64,000 nt of DNA from JAMLHN01 sp035708745 (GCA_035708745.1 DASTFJ010000169.1:6346-70345), one strand, 5' to 3'. Shown: positions 8,756 through 18,230, counted from the first letter of the stretch. A program made the numbers and translations. The notes: a model not told the origin generated them from the letters alone.

Positions 8756-10332
8756 GCCCGCACGGTGGGATCGCCGAACGCCCCGAGAATGCGCAGCGCC
8801 GCATTGCGGCCCGGCGCACCGAAAACGCCTCCGCCCGGCCACGCGCCGCTGCCGCAGAGGTAGAGCCCATCGATTGGCGTCAGGTAATCGGAATAGCCGC
8901 GCACGGGACGATTGTCGAACATTTGGTCCGGCAGGATCTCGCCGTGGAAGATATTCCCGCCAGTGATGCCGATAGTCCGCTCGATGTCGGGCGGACCGAG
9001 TACCTGCATGTATTCGATGGCATCGGGCAGATTGGGCGCGTATTCGGCGAGGGTATCGACAATCGTCTGGCCGATCTCGTCGCGGCGCTCATCCCAGGTT
9101 CCTTCCGCCAGATCGTAGGGAGCGTATTGCACGAAAGCGCTGAGGGTGTGCTTGCCTTCCGGCGCGAGACCGGTGCCCTGCTCGGTGGCTGTCTGGATAT
9201 AGACATCCATGAACGGATGAGCGGACGGCTTGCCCTGTTTGCAATCCTCCCAGGCGGCCTGCAGGTAGGCAATCGAGGGATTGATGACGATGCCGCCGGT
9301 GTGCTGCACGCCGATCTCGGTGCCGGGCATCGCCGTGAAGTTCGGGAGCTCGCCGAGCCCGACCAGCAACTTGACCACCGACCCCTTGATCTTCATCTGC
9401 TCGACCCCGGCAACGAGATCGGCGGGAAGATGTTTCGCGCCGACCATCTGCAGGAAGGTGCGATGCGGATCGGCGTTGGAGACCACGATGGGTGCTTCGA
9501 CGCGGCGACCGTCGCTCAAGCGCACGCCGGTGGCGGCGCCGTTCGAGATCTCGATCTCGGAAACCTCGGCCGAGGTTTCGATGTCGACGCCGTGGTCCCG
9601 GCAATAGCCGCCGAGTGCCTGGGTAATCGAGCCCATACCACCGCGTACGAAGCCCCAGGCGCCCTGGTGGCCGTCGATGGAACCGATCAGGTGGTGGAAC
9701 TTCACATAGGCTGTGCCGGCATCGTAGGGGCCGGCATTGACGCCGATCACGCCGCCGGTAGCATACGGCGCCTTGATCTTGTCGGACTCGAAATAGGAAT
9801 CGAGCAGATCGGCAACACTGGTGACGGTCAGCGTTATCCAGTCGGCCGCGCCCTCGCGGCCGGAAAACGCTGCTTCCAGCTCCGCCTCAGTTGGCGCGGG
9901 CCGTCGCAGGAGTGGTTGCATCCGTTTCAGGATGCGGTCCCACATGGCCCAGTACTCCCCGTATGCCTTGGCATCCCGTTGCGAATGACGGGCGATCTGC
10001 TCGCGGGTGCGGTCCCCGTCCAGAAAGGCCATGAAGTAGTCGCCGTCTGGAAAGGGAACGAAGTAGGTCGGATCGAACGGCCGGACGTGATAGCCGTATT
10101 TCTTGAGCTTCAGGTCGTCGACCACCTCGGGCAGCAGCAGGTTGCAGACGTAGGAGCAGGTGGAAAGCCGGTAACCGGGGAAGGTGTCCTCGGTTACCGC
10201 CGCGCCGCCGATGATGTCGCGTCGTTCGAGCACCAGCACGCGTTTGCGGGCGCGAGCGAGGTAGCCCGCGGCGATCAGACCGTTATGACCCGATCCTATG
10301 ACGATCGCGTCGTAGCGTGCCGCTTCGACCAT
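8752..10332 (-). CDS. FAD-dependent oxidoreductase, phytoene-desaturase/PYROXD2-like
   Basis: A 526-residue flavoprotein of the CrtI/PYROXD2 superfamily. The dinucleotide-binding motif is at the N-terminus (DAIVIGSGHNGLIAAGYLAR, residues ~8-27), followed by LERRDIIGGAAVTED, and the C-terminus has the second FAD segment GLYLCGSGAWPGGGVFGAPG. Carotenoid desaturases share this fold, but no carotenoid genes are nearby and the sequence looks more like the PYROXD2 group, whose substrates are mostly unknown. The start is set by GGGAG 9 bases upstream of the ATG. The much longer open frame upstream overlaps another gene and an inverted repeat. pyrD follows with a 4-base overlap. Confidence 0.82.
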   Translation of the reverse strand: MVEAARYDAIVIGSGHNGLIAAGYLARARKRVLVLERRDIIGGAAVTEDTFPGYRLSTCSYVCNLLLPEVVDDLKLKKYGYHVRPFDPTYFVPFPDGDYFMAFLDGDRTREQIARHSQRDAKAYGEYWAMWDRILKRMQPLLRRPAPTEAELEAAFSGREGAADWITLTVTSVADLLDSYFESDKIKAPYATGGVIGVNAGPYDAGTAYVKFHHLIGSIDGHQGAWGFVRGGMGSITQALGGYCRDHGVDIETSAEVSEIEISNGAATGVRLSDGRRVEAPIVVSNADPHRTFLQMVGAKHLPADLVAGVEQMKIKGSVVKLLVGLGELPNFTAMPGTEIGVQHTGGIVINPSIAYLQAAWEDCKQGKPSAHPFMDVYIQTATEQGTGLAPEGKHTLSAFVQYAPYDLAEGTWDERRDEIGQTIVDTLAEYAPNLPDAIEYMQVLGPPDIERTIGITGGNIFHGEILPDQMFDNRPVRGYSDYLTPIDGLYLCGSGAWPGGGVFGAPGRNAALRILGAFGDPTVRA

Positions 10333-10349
10333 GGATGCTCTCCCACCTG

Positions 10350-10385
10350 GGTGGCGTGCAGGACGCGAGGTTCCTACACGACACC
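10350..10385. repeat. Short inverted-repeat element, GGTGTCGTGCAGGA family
   Basis: Left arm GGTGGCGTGCAGGA (10350-10363) and right arm TCCTACACGACACC (10372-10385) are complementary at 12 of 14 positions and separated by 8 bases. This is a compact relative of the perfect 14-bp inverted repeat at 56199-56277. It fills most of the 65-base gap between the two genes and could fold in RNA. Confidence 0.6.
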
Positions 10386-10397
10386 GAAACATATGTT

Positions 10398-10910
10398 TCA
10401 GATTTCGCCGGCGCCGGCGTCGGCCGGGATTTCGAAGGCCTCGGCCAGCTCGTCGAGATACGCTTGCTCTTTCTCGCTGATGCGCTCGCCGCCAAACCCA
10501 AGGAAGCCGCCCGTCCGAGCGGCCGCGCAGACCGCCGCGGCGGTTTCCAGCAGCCAGAGTTTGTAGGCGGCCGCATCCTCGTTCGATGCCTTTGCCGCCA
10601 GAATCTCCGATGCCTGCCGTGCGCGCTCGATCGTATCGGGCACCAGGCGTTCGAGCCATTGCTCGCTGAGCTGTAACGTTTGCGCTTCGCCGTCGCCCTG
10701 ACTCTTGTAATGTTCGAAGACGCTTTGCACCAGTGGGCTGGACGAATATTCGTTCGCGCGCCCGGAAAGCTCGGTCAAGCCGGTGGCTTGCTGAACCAGC
10801 AGACCGAGCTCCCCCGTTTCGTCGGCGCGCATGGAAGCCGCCAGCACGCGAATCGGGAGCTCCGTCAGGATGGACCATTCAACGGGGCTGTAAGAGGCGC
10901 TGTCCTGCAT
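10398..10910 (-). CDS. Conserved-looking helical protein of unknown function
   Basis: Unrecognised 170-residue soluble protein, predicted mostly alpha-helical. The N-terminal part (EWSILTELPIRVLAASM) and middle (QWLERLVPDTIERARQASE) look like amphipathic helices. The C-terminal part carries a distinctive glycine turn, GGFLGFGGERISEKEQAYLD, followed by an acidic helix. There is no signal peptide, membrane segment or metal motif. It precedes the PYROXD2-like gene on the same strand and follows the L,D-transpeptidase stop-to-start gap by 9 bases, so all may share a transcript. The long overlapping frame of the PYROXD2-like gene in this region is a shadow. Confidence 0.7.
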   Translation of the reverse strand: MQDSASYSPVEWSILTELPIRVLAASMRADETGELGLLVQQATGLTELSGRANEYSSSPLVQSVFEHYKSQGDGEAQTLQLSEQWLERLVPDTIERARQASEILAAKASNEDAAAYKLWLLETAAAVCAAARTGGFLGFGGERISEKEQAYLDELAEAFEIPADAGAGEI

Positions 10911-10919
10911 GGGTACCTG

Positions 10920-12125
10920 TCAGGGAATGATGGAAACCGCGGTGCCTTCCGGCGCCCAGCTATAGAGATATTGCGCAACGTCCATCGGAAGGTTAACGCA
11001 CCCGTGGCTCATCGGTGCACCGAAATTCTCGTGCCAGTAGGTGCCATGAAGGGCATTGCCAAGATTGTCGAAGTACATCACCCAGGGGACGTCCTTGACT
11101 TCATATGCCTCGTTGTCGATCACGCCCTTCATCGTCTGGGTACGGAATTTGGTCAGGATCGTGTATGTGCCGACCGGCGTGGTGGTGGCGATACTGTCGG
11201 CGGTTCCGGTGCTCACCAGGGAGGCGGTCACTAACTTGCTGTCCTGATAGGCCCACATCGACTGGCGGCCGACCGAGACGACGATCTCCTTGGATGCGCC
11301 CTGCTGGGGGCCCGGTCCGAAATCCATGGCGCCGACGCCGACCACCGGCTCGCCCCCGGCAACGACCTGAGCGGGGTCGATTTTCGGCTCGACGAAGAGC
11401 ACTTCGTCGTAGATCGGTATGGCGTTCGGTTGCTTGATCTTCTCGGTTGCCAGCTTCTGGATGCTGGCCGATTCGCTCCCAACTGCTCGAGGTGTGACCG
11501 CGAGCCCGTCTTTCCAGCGCAGCACCACCTTTTCGAAATACTGAGTGGTGTAGCCGTCCCTGGTGACGACCTCTTCGGTCAACGGCGCGCCGATCAGGCG
11601 CTCCCCGTCATGTTCGTTCCAGAAATCGAGGAATCCGTTGCGCACCGTGTGCTTGGTGCTGGCGAAGGATTTGCAAGCGGAGGCCGCCAGCGATCCGCAG
11701 GTTGCCGACTTTGTGAGAGAGAGTTTTTCCAGATCCTTGGTGTCGCGCTCGTAGGCTTCCTGGCCCAACGGGAGCGTTTGCACCTGCCATTCGACCCGCT
11801 CTTCCTCGGGCACATAGACGATCGCCATGTGCTCGAAATATTGCACATACCGGTCTGCTCGGTCATAGCCTTCGATGGTGAGGGGGGATTCCCATTCTTC
11901 GGTGATCGGTTGCCCGAGCAGCTCTGGATATTCGCGCCAGAGATCGAGGAAATAGCCGTCGATCGTATGACCAGCGTCCTCTATCCAAACTGTGCGCGGC
12001 GGCGACCAATCCTGCGCCGACACGGGCGCGGCGATCGATCCAAACAGCAATCCGATGATCGCCAGGGCGGCTGCAATCGCTCCGGCGCGATTCGATGCGG
12101 GTCGCACCGGTACCCCCTTGTGCAT
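10920..12125 (-). CDS. Secreted L,D-transpeptidase with TGH-like repeats
   Basis: Second YkuD-type cell-wall enzyme of the window, about 401 residues. A hydrophobic signal (AGAIAAALAIIGLLFGSIAAP, ending VSAQ) is followed by two repeats of the Chloroflexi type, starting EDAGHTIDGYFLDLWREYPE and STKHTVRNGFLDFWNEH. The YkuD domain follows, with HGTYWHENFGAPMSHGCVN; Cys 376 in SHGCVN is the nucleophile. Compared with the enzyme near 1 kb it lacks the SH3 domains. The start is uncertain: ATGs at 12182 and 12209 are also in frame, but starting at 12125 gives the most signal-like N-terminus. It is divergent from recJ. Confidence 0.85.
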   Translation of the reverse strand: MHKGVPVRPASNRAGAIAAALAIIGLLFGSIAAPVSAQDWSPPRTVWIEDAGHTIDGYFLDLWREYPELLGQPITEEWESPLTIEGYDRADRYVQYFEHMAIVYVPEEERVEWQVQTLPLGQEAYERDTKDLEKLSLTKSATCGSLAASACKSFASTKHTVRNGFLDFWNEHDGERLIGAPLTEEVVTRDGYTTQYFEKVVLRWKDGLAVTPRAVGSESASIQKLATEKIKQPNAIPIYDEVLFVEPKIDPAQVVAGGEPVVGVGAMDFGPGPQQGASKEIVVSVGRQSMWAYQDSKLVTASLVSTGTADSIATTTPVGTYTILTKFRTQTMKGVIDNEAYEVKDVPWVMYFDNLGNALHGTYWHENFGAPMSHGCVNLPMDVAQYLYSWAPEGTAVSIIP

Positions 12126-12291
12126 ACCGTGCGGATGGACATGTCGAACGGTATCCCGGAGATGACTTAGCAACGGGGCCATCCCGATCCGTTCGAACTG
12201 CGGGCGCATGCCACGCAACCACTATAGTTGTCGCCTGAATAGCCGTCCATCCGTACGTTCGCCTGAAACTGCCGCCTGAGAACTCACTGAT

Positions 12292-14025
12292 ATGCCTTCG
12301 AGCCATTCGACCCAGCTCGATCCCCGAATTCGCCCCAGACAATGGCTCGATCCTGCCCCGGTGCCGCTGGAGCTCGATGCGTTGCACGAACACAAGTTGC
12401 TGCATGCGCTCTTGTACCGGCGGGGATTGCGGGATCCCGCGGAGGCAGTCAGTTTTCTCGGTGCGGATGCCCGGCACGATCTGGATTCTCAATTGCTGCC
12501 CGATTTCGACCTGGCGGTCGAGCGGATTGCCGCCGCGGTTCGCAACGGGGAGCGGATCGGTATTTTCGGAGATTACGACGCGGATGGCACCACCTCGGCC
12601 GCGATTCTCGGGCTGGCGCTCCGGGCGGCCGGCGCCGGTCAGCGCACCCATATCCGCCTGCCGCACCGCTCGGAAGGCTACGGCCTGAGCGGAACCGCGG
12701 TCGACGAATTCGCCAGCGCGGGGGTGCAGCTACTGGTCGCGCTGGATTGCGGCAGCTCCGACCACGGACAGGTCGTCTACGCTCAGGCGCTGGGCATGGA
12801 TGTCGTCATTGTCGACCACCATCAGATGCACAACGACGTCCCCGAAGGGGCGATCGTCGTGTCGGCCTACCGTCCAGACGGTGGCACCTATAAGGAGCTT
12901 TCCGCCGCCGGGCTCACGTGGCTGGTGGTCGATGGTCTCTACGAGGCCGGAGTCACCATCGCGCCGGACGGCCAGGGCCCCGAAATCTATCTCGATCTGG
13001 CTGCGCTTGGGTTGATTGGTGACGTTTCTCCGATGACCGGCGCCAGCCGGACCCTGACGCGGGCCGGATTGGCGCAGATGGTTCGCCATCCGCGGCCGGG
13101 TATCGCCGCGCTGGCACAGACTGCCAAAGTCGACCTTGGCCATCTCACGACGACCGATGTGTCGTTCCGCATCACGCCGCGCCTAAATGCCGCCGGCCGC
13201 ATGGCCGACCCATCGCTGGCGCTCGATCTGTTGCTGGCTCCAAATCCCGCAGTGGCCTATCAGCTCGTACTAGAGCTGGAAGAGCTCAATTCGCTACGGA
13301 AAATCGCCACTGACCAGATCACGCGTGATGCCGAGCAGCTCATCCGCGAGCAGGCCGCCTGGCAGAGCCAGCCGATCGTCGTAGTCCGCTCTGAAGGCTG
13401 GCAACCGGGCGTCGTCGGCATCGTCGCGGCCAAGCTGGCGGAAGCCTACGATCGGCCGGCGGTGGTCCTCGTCGAAGAAAATGGGGTGTTGCGCGGCTCG
13501 ATGCGCTCACCGGATGGATTCGATGTGGCGAGCGCCTTGAAGTCATGTGCGCCGCTCTTGCGCTCGCATGGCGGGCATCGATTGGCCGGAGGTCTCAGTC
13601 TGGACGTGGCGCACGCCGATGCGCTTATCGAGCAGCTCGGCGCGCTGGCGGCCGAGCGCACGCCGGAACCGTTACCAATCTTGCAGCTGGATGCCGAATT
13701 GCAGGACAAACATTTGAATCTGGAGATCGCCCGATTGGTCCGCTCACTGGAGCCTTTTGGACCAGGCAACGAAGAGCCGGTGTTCGTGTTGCATAACACC
13801 CGGTTGCACAAATATGACGTCATGGGCCGTGACAAGCAGCATTTGACCCTGACCATCGGCAACGGCCGGCCGGTTCGCGCCGCGTTTTTCAATGCCGCGC
13901 CGCGCTCACGCGAGTTGGTCGGTCTCCGCCATGTCGATGTCGCCTTCACGTTGGGCGAGAGCGACTGGAACGGTCCAAAGCTCGATGTGCATATCAAGGA
14001 TTTCCGGGTCGCGGAGGGAAATTAG
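12292..14025 (+). CDS. recJ: Single-stranded-DNA-specific exonuclease RecJ
   Basis: 5'-3' exonuclease of recombination and mismatch repair, 577 residues as expected. The DHH-phosphoesterase motifs are present: GDYDADGTTSAAI (motif I), ALDCGSSDH (motif II), VDHHQ (motif III), and NAAGRMADPSLALDLLL. The DHHA1 part carries RSHGGHRLAGGL. The C-terminal OB-like domain follows (ELQDKHLNLE to the end). Most RecJ proteins read DxGI/Vxxx at motif II, so the Ser-Ser here is a small deviation. The gene faces lon, and the two stop codons lie in the arms of a shared hairpin. Confidence 0.92.
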   Translation: MPSSHSTQLDPRIRPRQWLDPAPVPLELDALHEHKLLHALLYRRGLRDPAEAVSFLGADARHDLDSQLLPDFDLAVERIAAAVRNGERIGIFGDYDADGTTSAAILGLALRAAGAGQRTHIRLPHRSEGYGLSGTAVDEFASAGVQLLVALDCGSSDHGQVVYAQALGMDVVIVDHHQMHNDVPEGAIVVSAYRPDGGTYKELSAAGLTWLVVDGLYEAGVTIAPDGQGPEIYLDLAALGLIGDVSPMTGASRTLTRAGLAQMVRHPRPGIAALAQTAKVDLGHLTTTDVSFRITPRLNAAGRMADPSLALDLLLAPNPAVAYQLVLELEELNSLRKIATDQITRDAEQLIREQAAWQSQPIVVVRSEGWQPGVVGIVAAKLAEAYDRPAVVLVEENGVLRGSMRSPDGFDVASALKSCAPLLRSHGGHRLAGGLSLDVAHADALIEQLGALAAERTPEPLPILQLDAELQDKHLNLEIARLVRSLEPFGPGNEEPVFVLHNTRLHKYDVMGRDKQHLTLTIGNGRPVRAAFFNAAPRSRELVGLRHVDVAFTLGESDWNGPKLDVHIKDFRVAEGN

Positions 14026-14070
14026 GAGCTGGGAGTACAGTTCGACCAAACTCTCAATTCCCGACTCCTA
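14023..14070. terminator. Imperfect hairpin between convergent recJ and lon
   Basis: TAGGAGCTGGGA (14023-14034) and TCCCGACTCCTA (14059-14070) pair at 10 of 12 positions. The arms include the stop codons of both genes. There is no strong U-tract, so this is a candidate bidirectional terminator only. Confidence 0.35.
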
Positions 14071-16515
14071 GAGATCCGAGATGACTGGGCCGGTGGCCGG
14101 TATTTGGGTGGCCGGGTAGGTTGGCCGGTCGGGTTCGATGCGATCCTGATCGCGGCGCGAGCGGACGATTTCCCGGTCGGCGTCGAAGTTGATTGCCGCG
14201 GCGATCACCTGGTCCATGGTTTCGACGAAAACGAATTCCATATCCCGGCGAACATTCTCCGGAATGCGTATGACCTCGCGCCGGTTTTCCTCCGGCAGAA
14301 TCATGCGCCGGATACCGTGCCGGTGGGCGGCGAGCGCCTTGTCCTTGACTCCGCCGATGGCGAGCACCCGCCCGAGCAACGTGATCTCGCCGGTCATGGC
14401 GGTGTCGTTGCGTACCGGGCGACGCATGAGGGCAGAAATCAGCGCCGTCGCCATGGTGATGCCGGCTGACGGGCCGTCCTTTGGCGTTGCCCCCTCGGGT
14501 AAATGGATGTGCAGATCGAGCACTTCGCGGAAATTCATTGGGATGCAGAGCTGGTCGGTGCGTGACCGCGCATAGGAGAGCGCCGCCTGGGCCGATTCCT
14601 GCATCACATCGCCAGCCCGGCCGGTGATGATCAGCGTGCCCTTGCCCGGCATGGTCGCGACCTCGACCGGAATCAGCTCGCCGCCGATCTCGGTCGTGCC
14701 GAGACCGATCGCGACGCCGATCTGGCTGTCGCCAATTTCGTGGTCGACCTGGAAATGCCGTGGTCCGAGATACTGTTCGATGCGGTCGACGGTAATTGGC
14801 TGGTCGGCATGCCGGCCGCGCACGACTTCGCGCGCGACCTTGCGGCAAACCGCCGCGATCTCCCTTTCGAGCTCGCGCACACCCGCCTCGCGAGTGTAGC
14901 CGCGAACCAGAAAGGTCCAGGAGGCGGGCGGCAGATCGACATTCTCCGGTTTGAGCCCATGCGCGGTGAGCTGCCGGGGCAGGAGATAGCGCCGCCCGAT
15001 CTCGACTTTCTCATCCTCGGTATACCCGGAGACTTCGATGATTTCCATGCGATCGCGTAAGGGTCGCGGCACCTGCTGCATATAGTTGGCGGTCGTGATG
15101 AACAGGACTCGGGAGAGGTCGTAAGGCGCGTCGATGAAGTGGTCGGTGAAGGCGGCGTTCTGCTCAGGATCGAGCACTTCGAGCAGGGCCGCCGAGGGAT
15201 CGCCCCGGAAATCGGCGGAGAGCTTGTCGATCTCGTCGAGCAGGATGACTGGATTGGTGGTGCCCGCCTGCTTCATGGCGTTGATGATGCGGCCGGGCAT
15301 GGCGCCGATGTAGGTGCGCCGGTGACCGCGAATCTCGGCCTCGTCGCGCACGCCGCCCAGGCTGACCCGCACGAACTCGCGGCCCATCGAGGCGGCAATC
15401 GAGCGCCCGAGGCTGGTCTTGCCGACGCCTGGAGGGCCGGCGAGACAGAGAATCTGCGACGAGGATCGGTCGGCTATGCCGTTATCGGTGCGCAGCTTGC
15501 GTACCGCCAGGAAATCGAGAATGCGGTCTTTGACCTGTTCGAGTCCGTAGTGATCGGCATCGAGGAGCTTTTCAGCCTCGTCGATGTCGAGCCGGTCGAC
15601 CGATTGTTGCGACCAGGGCAGCGCCAGCATCACATCGAGATAGGTACGGACGACGGTCGCCTCAGCCGACACTGACGGCATGCGCTCGAGGCGTGATACC
15701 TCGCGCAGCATTTTCTCCTCGGTCTCGGCGGGCATGCCGCAGCTCTTGAGCTTCTGCCGAAAGCCATCCAGCTCATTGCCGCCTTCACCGGAGAGCTCGT
15801 CATGGATCGCCTTGAGCTGCTGCGTCAGGTAGTACTCGCGCTGTTGCTTTTCGACTTGCTCGCGCACACGGTCCTGGATGCGGGTTTCCAGCTCGGCGAC
15901 ATTGAGATCCTCGGCCAAATGGACCGCGATCTCTTCCAGGCGATTGATGGGGTCGACCAGCTCCAGGAAATGCTGGCGGCGACCGGTTTCGGTCACGATC
16001 TGGGTCGCCAGCAGATCGGCCAGGTGCCCCGGGTCGTTGGCCCGTTGGACCATGTCCAGGATTTCGGGTGCGATCTTTTCGCGAGCGTCGTTGTAGCGGC
16101 TAGTCAGCTCCTGGACGTGCTGGATCAGCGCGCGGGTATCGGGCGAATCGTTCTTGGGCTCGCGCAGCTCATCGGCGGCGACCGTGAAGTAGGGCCGCGC
16201 GGTATCGAACTGGCTGATGCGAACGCGGGCAATGCCTTCGAGCACGACCTGGATGGCGTTACTCGGTTGCCGCTCGACCGACACCAGCTCGACCAGCGAG
16301 CCGATAGCAAAGAGGTCGTCGGGTGTGGGGTCCTCGGCGTCCGCGTCGCGGTGCGCGGTGACAACCAGCCGGCGACTGCCGGAAAGGGATTCCTCGACGG
16401 CCTGGATCGACCGCGGCCGGCCAACCAACAGGGTGACGATGTTGCGGGGGAAGATGACGACGTTCTTGAGCGGCAAGAGCGGATATCGGTGCGCGTAGAG
16501 CTCGTGACGACTCAT
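14068..16515 (-). CDS. lon: ATP-dependent protease Lon
   Basis: Cytosolic AAA+ serine protease, 815 residues, close to the usual bacterial LonA length. It has the N-terminal substrate domain (LPLKNVVIFPRNIVTLLVGR), Walker A GPPGVGKTSLGRSIA, Walker B VILLDEIDKL, and the C-terminal protease with catalytic Ser in ATPKDGPSAGITMATA and Lys in GGVKDKALAAHR. It degrades misfolded and regulatory proteins. The chosen ATG (MSRHELYAHR) has GGGGGAG about 10 bases upstream; an ATG 11 codons earlier is less likely. The 220-base upstream region contains two GTAC-centred palindromes but no heat-shock operator I can name. Confidence 0.95.
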   Translation of the reverse strand: MSRHELYAHRYPLLPLKNVVIFPRNIVTLLVGRPRSIQAVEESLSGSRRLVVTAHRDADAEDPTPDDLFAIGSLVELVSVERQPSNAIQVVLEGIARVRISQFDTARPYFTVAADELREPKNDSPDTRALIQHVQELTSRYNDAREKIAPEILDMVQRANDPGHLADLLATQIVTETGRRQHFLELVDPINRLEEIAVHLAEDLNVAELETRIQDRVREQVEKQQREYYLTQQLKAIHDELSGEGGNELDGFRQKLKSCGMPAETEEKMLREVSRLERMPSVSAEATVVRTYLDVMLALPWSQQSVDRLDIDEAEKLLDADHYGLEQVKDRILDFLAVRKLRTDNGIADRSSSQILCLAGPPGVGKTSLGRSIAASMGREFVRVSLGGVRDEAEIRGHRRTYIGAMPGRIINAMKQAGTTNPVILLDEIDKLSADFRGDPSAALLEVLDPEQNAAFTDHFIDAPYDLSRVLFITTANYMQQVPRPLRDRMEIIEVSGYTEDEKVEIGRRYLLPRQLTAHGLKPENVDLPPASWTFLVRGYTREAGVRELEREIAAVCRKVAREVVRGRHADQPITVDRIEQYLGPRHFQVDHEIGDSQIGVAIGLGTTEIGGELIPVEVATMPGKGTLIITGRAGDVMQESAQAALSYARSRTDQLCIPMNFREVLDLHIHLPEGATPKDGPSAGITMATALISALMRRPVRNDTAMTGEITLLGRVLAIGGVKDKALAAHRHGIRRMILPEENRREVIRIPENVRRDMEFVFVETMDQVIAAAINFDADREIVRSRRDQDRIEPDRPTYPATQIPATGPVISDL

Positions 16516-16738
16516 CGAGTAAGGCTCCCCCAGCCGGTGGCGATACAAGCGTCGGTGTGCGTCGCGATCTCGAGACGAGTCGTGGAAGGATGGGATCTCC
16601 GGCGCATCGCGGACCCCAAAGCTGCCAGTCTGGACATGTCCGCTGGGCTAGCATACCACTCCGAGCGGGCAGATGTACGTACGGGTAAAGCGAATATGCG
16701 CCGGCAACCCGGGGTATCGAATGGGCGCGAACGTACGT

Positions 16739-17527
16739 TTAATCCGGCTTGTGCGCCTTGAGCATCACTTCGACGATTCGGTCGATATCGTCGGTCACGA
16801 TCAGACGGTCCAGATCGCCCGGCGCGATCAGCCGGCTGCCCAACACATCCTGGTCGATCCAGTCGATCAGCGGTTCCCAGAACGTTTGTCCATACAGGAT
16901 CACCGGGAAATTGTCGAGCTTGCCGGTTTGGATCAGCGTCAGCGCTTCGAAGAGCTCGTCGAGCGTGCCGAACCCGCCGGGAAAGATGACGAATCCTTCC
17001 GCGTATTTGACGAACATGACCTTCCGCACGAAGAAATAGCGAAAGTTCAGCGGCAGATTGACAAAGCTGTTCAGCCCCTGTTCGTGCGGAAGCTGGATAT
17101 TCAAACCGACCGAGCAGCCGCCCGCCTCGTAGGCGCCCTGATTGGCCGCTTCCATGATCCCGGGGCCGCCGCCGGTGATGACGGTGAAACCGACTTCGGC
17201 GAGCTTGCGCCCGGTTTCGCGCGCCGCAGCGAAGTAGGGTGTTCCGCGGCCAATGCGAGCCGATCCGAAAATCGAGATTGCCGGCCCGAGCTCGGCCAGC
17301 GCATCGAACCCCTCGACGAACTCACCTTGCATGCGCATGATCCGCCAGGGATCCGTGTGCGTGAACGCTGCTGCCCGCTCGCGCTCCTCGGGGGACCAAT
17401 CGAGCAGGATTTTGTCGTCGGTGGGACGTCCCTGATAGACCGATCGGTTGATGGTCGGGTTGGTGACCAGATGATCGCTGTCCACCCATCCCAGTGCGGC
17501 GACTGCCGATTTTCGTTCACGAGACAT
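16739..17527 (-). CDS. LOG-family protein (TIGR00730 Rossmann fold)
   Basis: 262 residues with both LOG signatures: GGGPGIMEAANQGAYEAGG and PGGFGTLDELFEALTLIQT, the PGGxGTxxE motif used by cytokinin-nucleotide phosphoribohydrolases (LOG). Many bacterial members cleave the ribose-5-phosphate from AMP-like nucleotides and were once mis-called lysine decarboxylases. The role here is not shown by context. An N-terminal extension of about 60 residues precedes the Rossmann core. The start is supported by GGAGGG 6 bases before the ATG. Confidence 0.88.
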   Translation of the reverse strand: MSRERKSAVAALGWVDSDHLVTNPTINRSVYQGRPTDDKILLDWSPEERERAAAFTHTDPWRIMRMQGEFVEGFDALAELGPAISIFGSARIGRGTPYFAAARETGRKLAEVGFTVITGGGPGIMEAANQGAYEAGGCSVGLNIQLPHEQGLNSFVNLPLNFRYFFVRKVMFVKYAEGFVIFPGGFGTLDELFEALTLIQTGKLDNFPVILYGQTFWEPLIDWIDQDVLGSRLIAPGDLDRLIVTDDIDRIVEVMLKAHKPD

Positions 17528-17648
17528 CTGCGCCCTCCGGCATGCAGGTCGGTGGATCGGTAGACTTTGGCGGATCCATTGTGGCAGCCGTCGAGCGGTT
17601 CGCCATGGAAATCAAACACCGAATCGTCACATTGCACAGGGAGCCAGC

Positions 17649-18167
17649 GTGCCCAGATCGATCTCTTTCGCGTTCTTGCGTCGCTGGGTTCCCATTGCAC
17701 TTGCGCTCATTGTGGCATGCGGGCTGCTGGCAGCATGCGGCTCCGGCAAGAAGGATGCGTCTGGCGTAACCGACACGGCCGCCCCGACCGAAACGCCGGA
17801 AATCGCCCCGACGGCGCTCTCTGGGTCACCACGTATCGGTGAGGCAATCTGGGCCACGTCCATCGACCCAGAAACGGCGGCGCCGATCGTCGCGGCCACA
17901 CCGGTCGTTGGGGATACCACCATTTATGCGGTATTCCCAATCCTCTCCCTCCCGGCCGGTTCGCAGCTCGTTGCGAGCTGGTACTTCAATGACACCACAC
18001 TCGACACCCTCGATTCGGCGATGCGCATCGATCGCGACCGCGTCTCGGGATGGGTCGAATTCCACATCGAACGCACCGGTTCTGAGCCTTGGCCGGACGG
18101 TGCGTACGAGATCGTTGTGACCGATGGGACAAACGAGCTCCAGCGGGCGAATATAACGATTTCTTAG
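17649..18167 (+). CDS. Small lipoprotein of unknown function
   Basis: 172 residues with a clear lipoprotein signal: RRW, a hydrophobic run (VPIALALIVACGLL) and the lipobox LAAC with Cys at about 29. A Thr/Pro-rich spacer (TAAPTETPEIAPTA) follows, then a beta-rich domain (LVASWYFNDTTLDTLDSA, GWVEFHIERTG, GAYEIVVTDG) resembling an Ig-like fold. It would be lipidated by the Lgt encoded near 48 kb. It starts at GTG with GGGAG upstream. The function is not recognised. Confidence 0.78.
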   Translation: MPRSISFAFLRRWVPIALALIVACGLLAACGSGKKDASGVTDTAAPTETPEIAPTALSGSPRIGEAIWATSIDPETAAPIVAATPVVGDTTIYAVFPILSLPAGSQLVASWYFNDTTLDTLDSAMRIDRDRVSGWVEFHIERTGSEPWPDGAYEIVVTDGTNELQRANITIS

Positions 18168-18200
18168 TGTAGGAGCGGCAAAAATCGAAGCAACAACGCC

Positions 18201-18230
18201 TTGAAACCTTGGATTGCGGGATGGTACGCT
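18201..18230 (+). promoter_or_regulatory. Possible promoter TTGAAA-18-TACGCT
   Basis: TTGAAA (18201-18206) and TACGCT (18225-18230), 18 bases apart, lie downstream of the lipoprotein gene and upstream of the small unknown gene at 18376. It is a weak -10 match. Confidence 0.3.

Noticed and set aside
8923..10566. 547-codon plus-strand frame
   Set aside because: Antisense to the PYROXD2-like gene, whose FAD motifs are clear; the translation looks like a shadow.
15802..16761. 319-codon plus-strand frame
   Set aside because: Antisense to the lon N-terminal domain.
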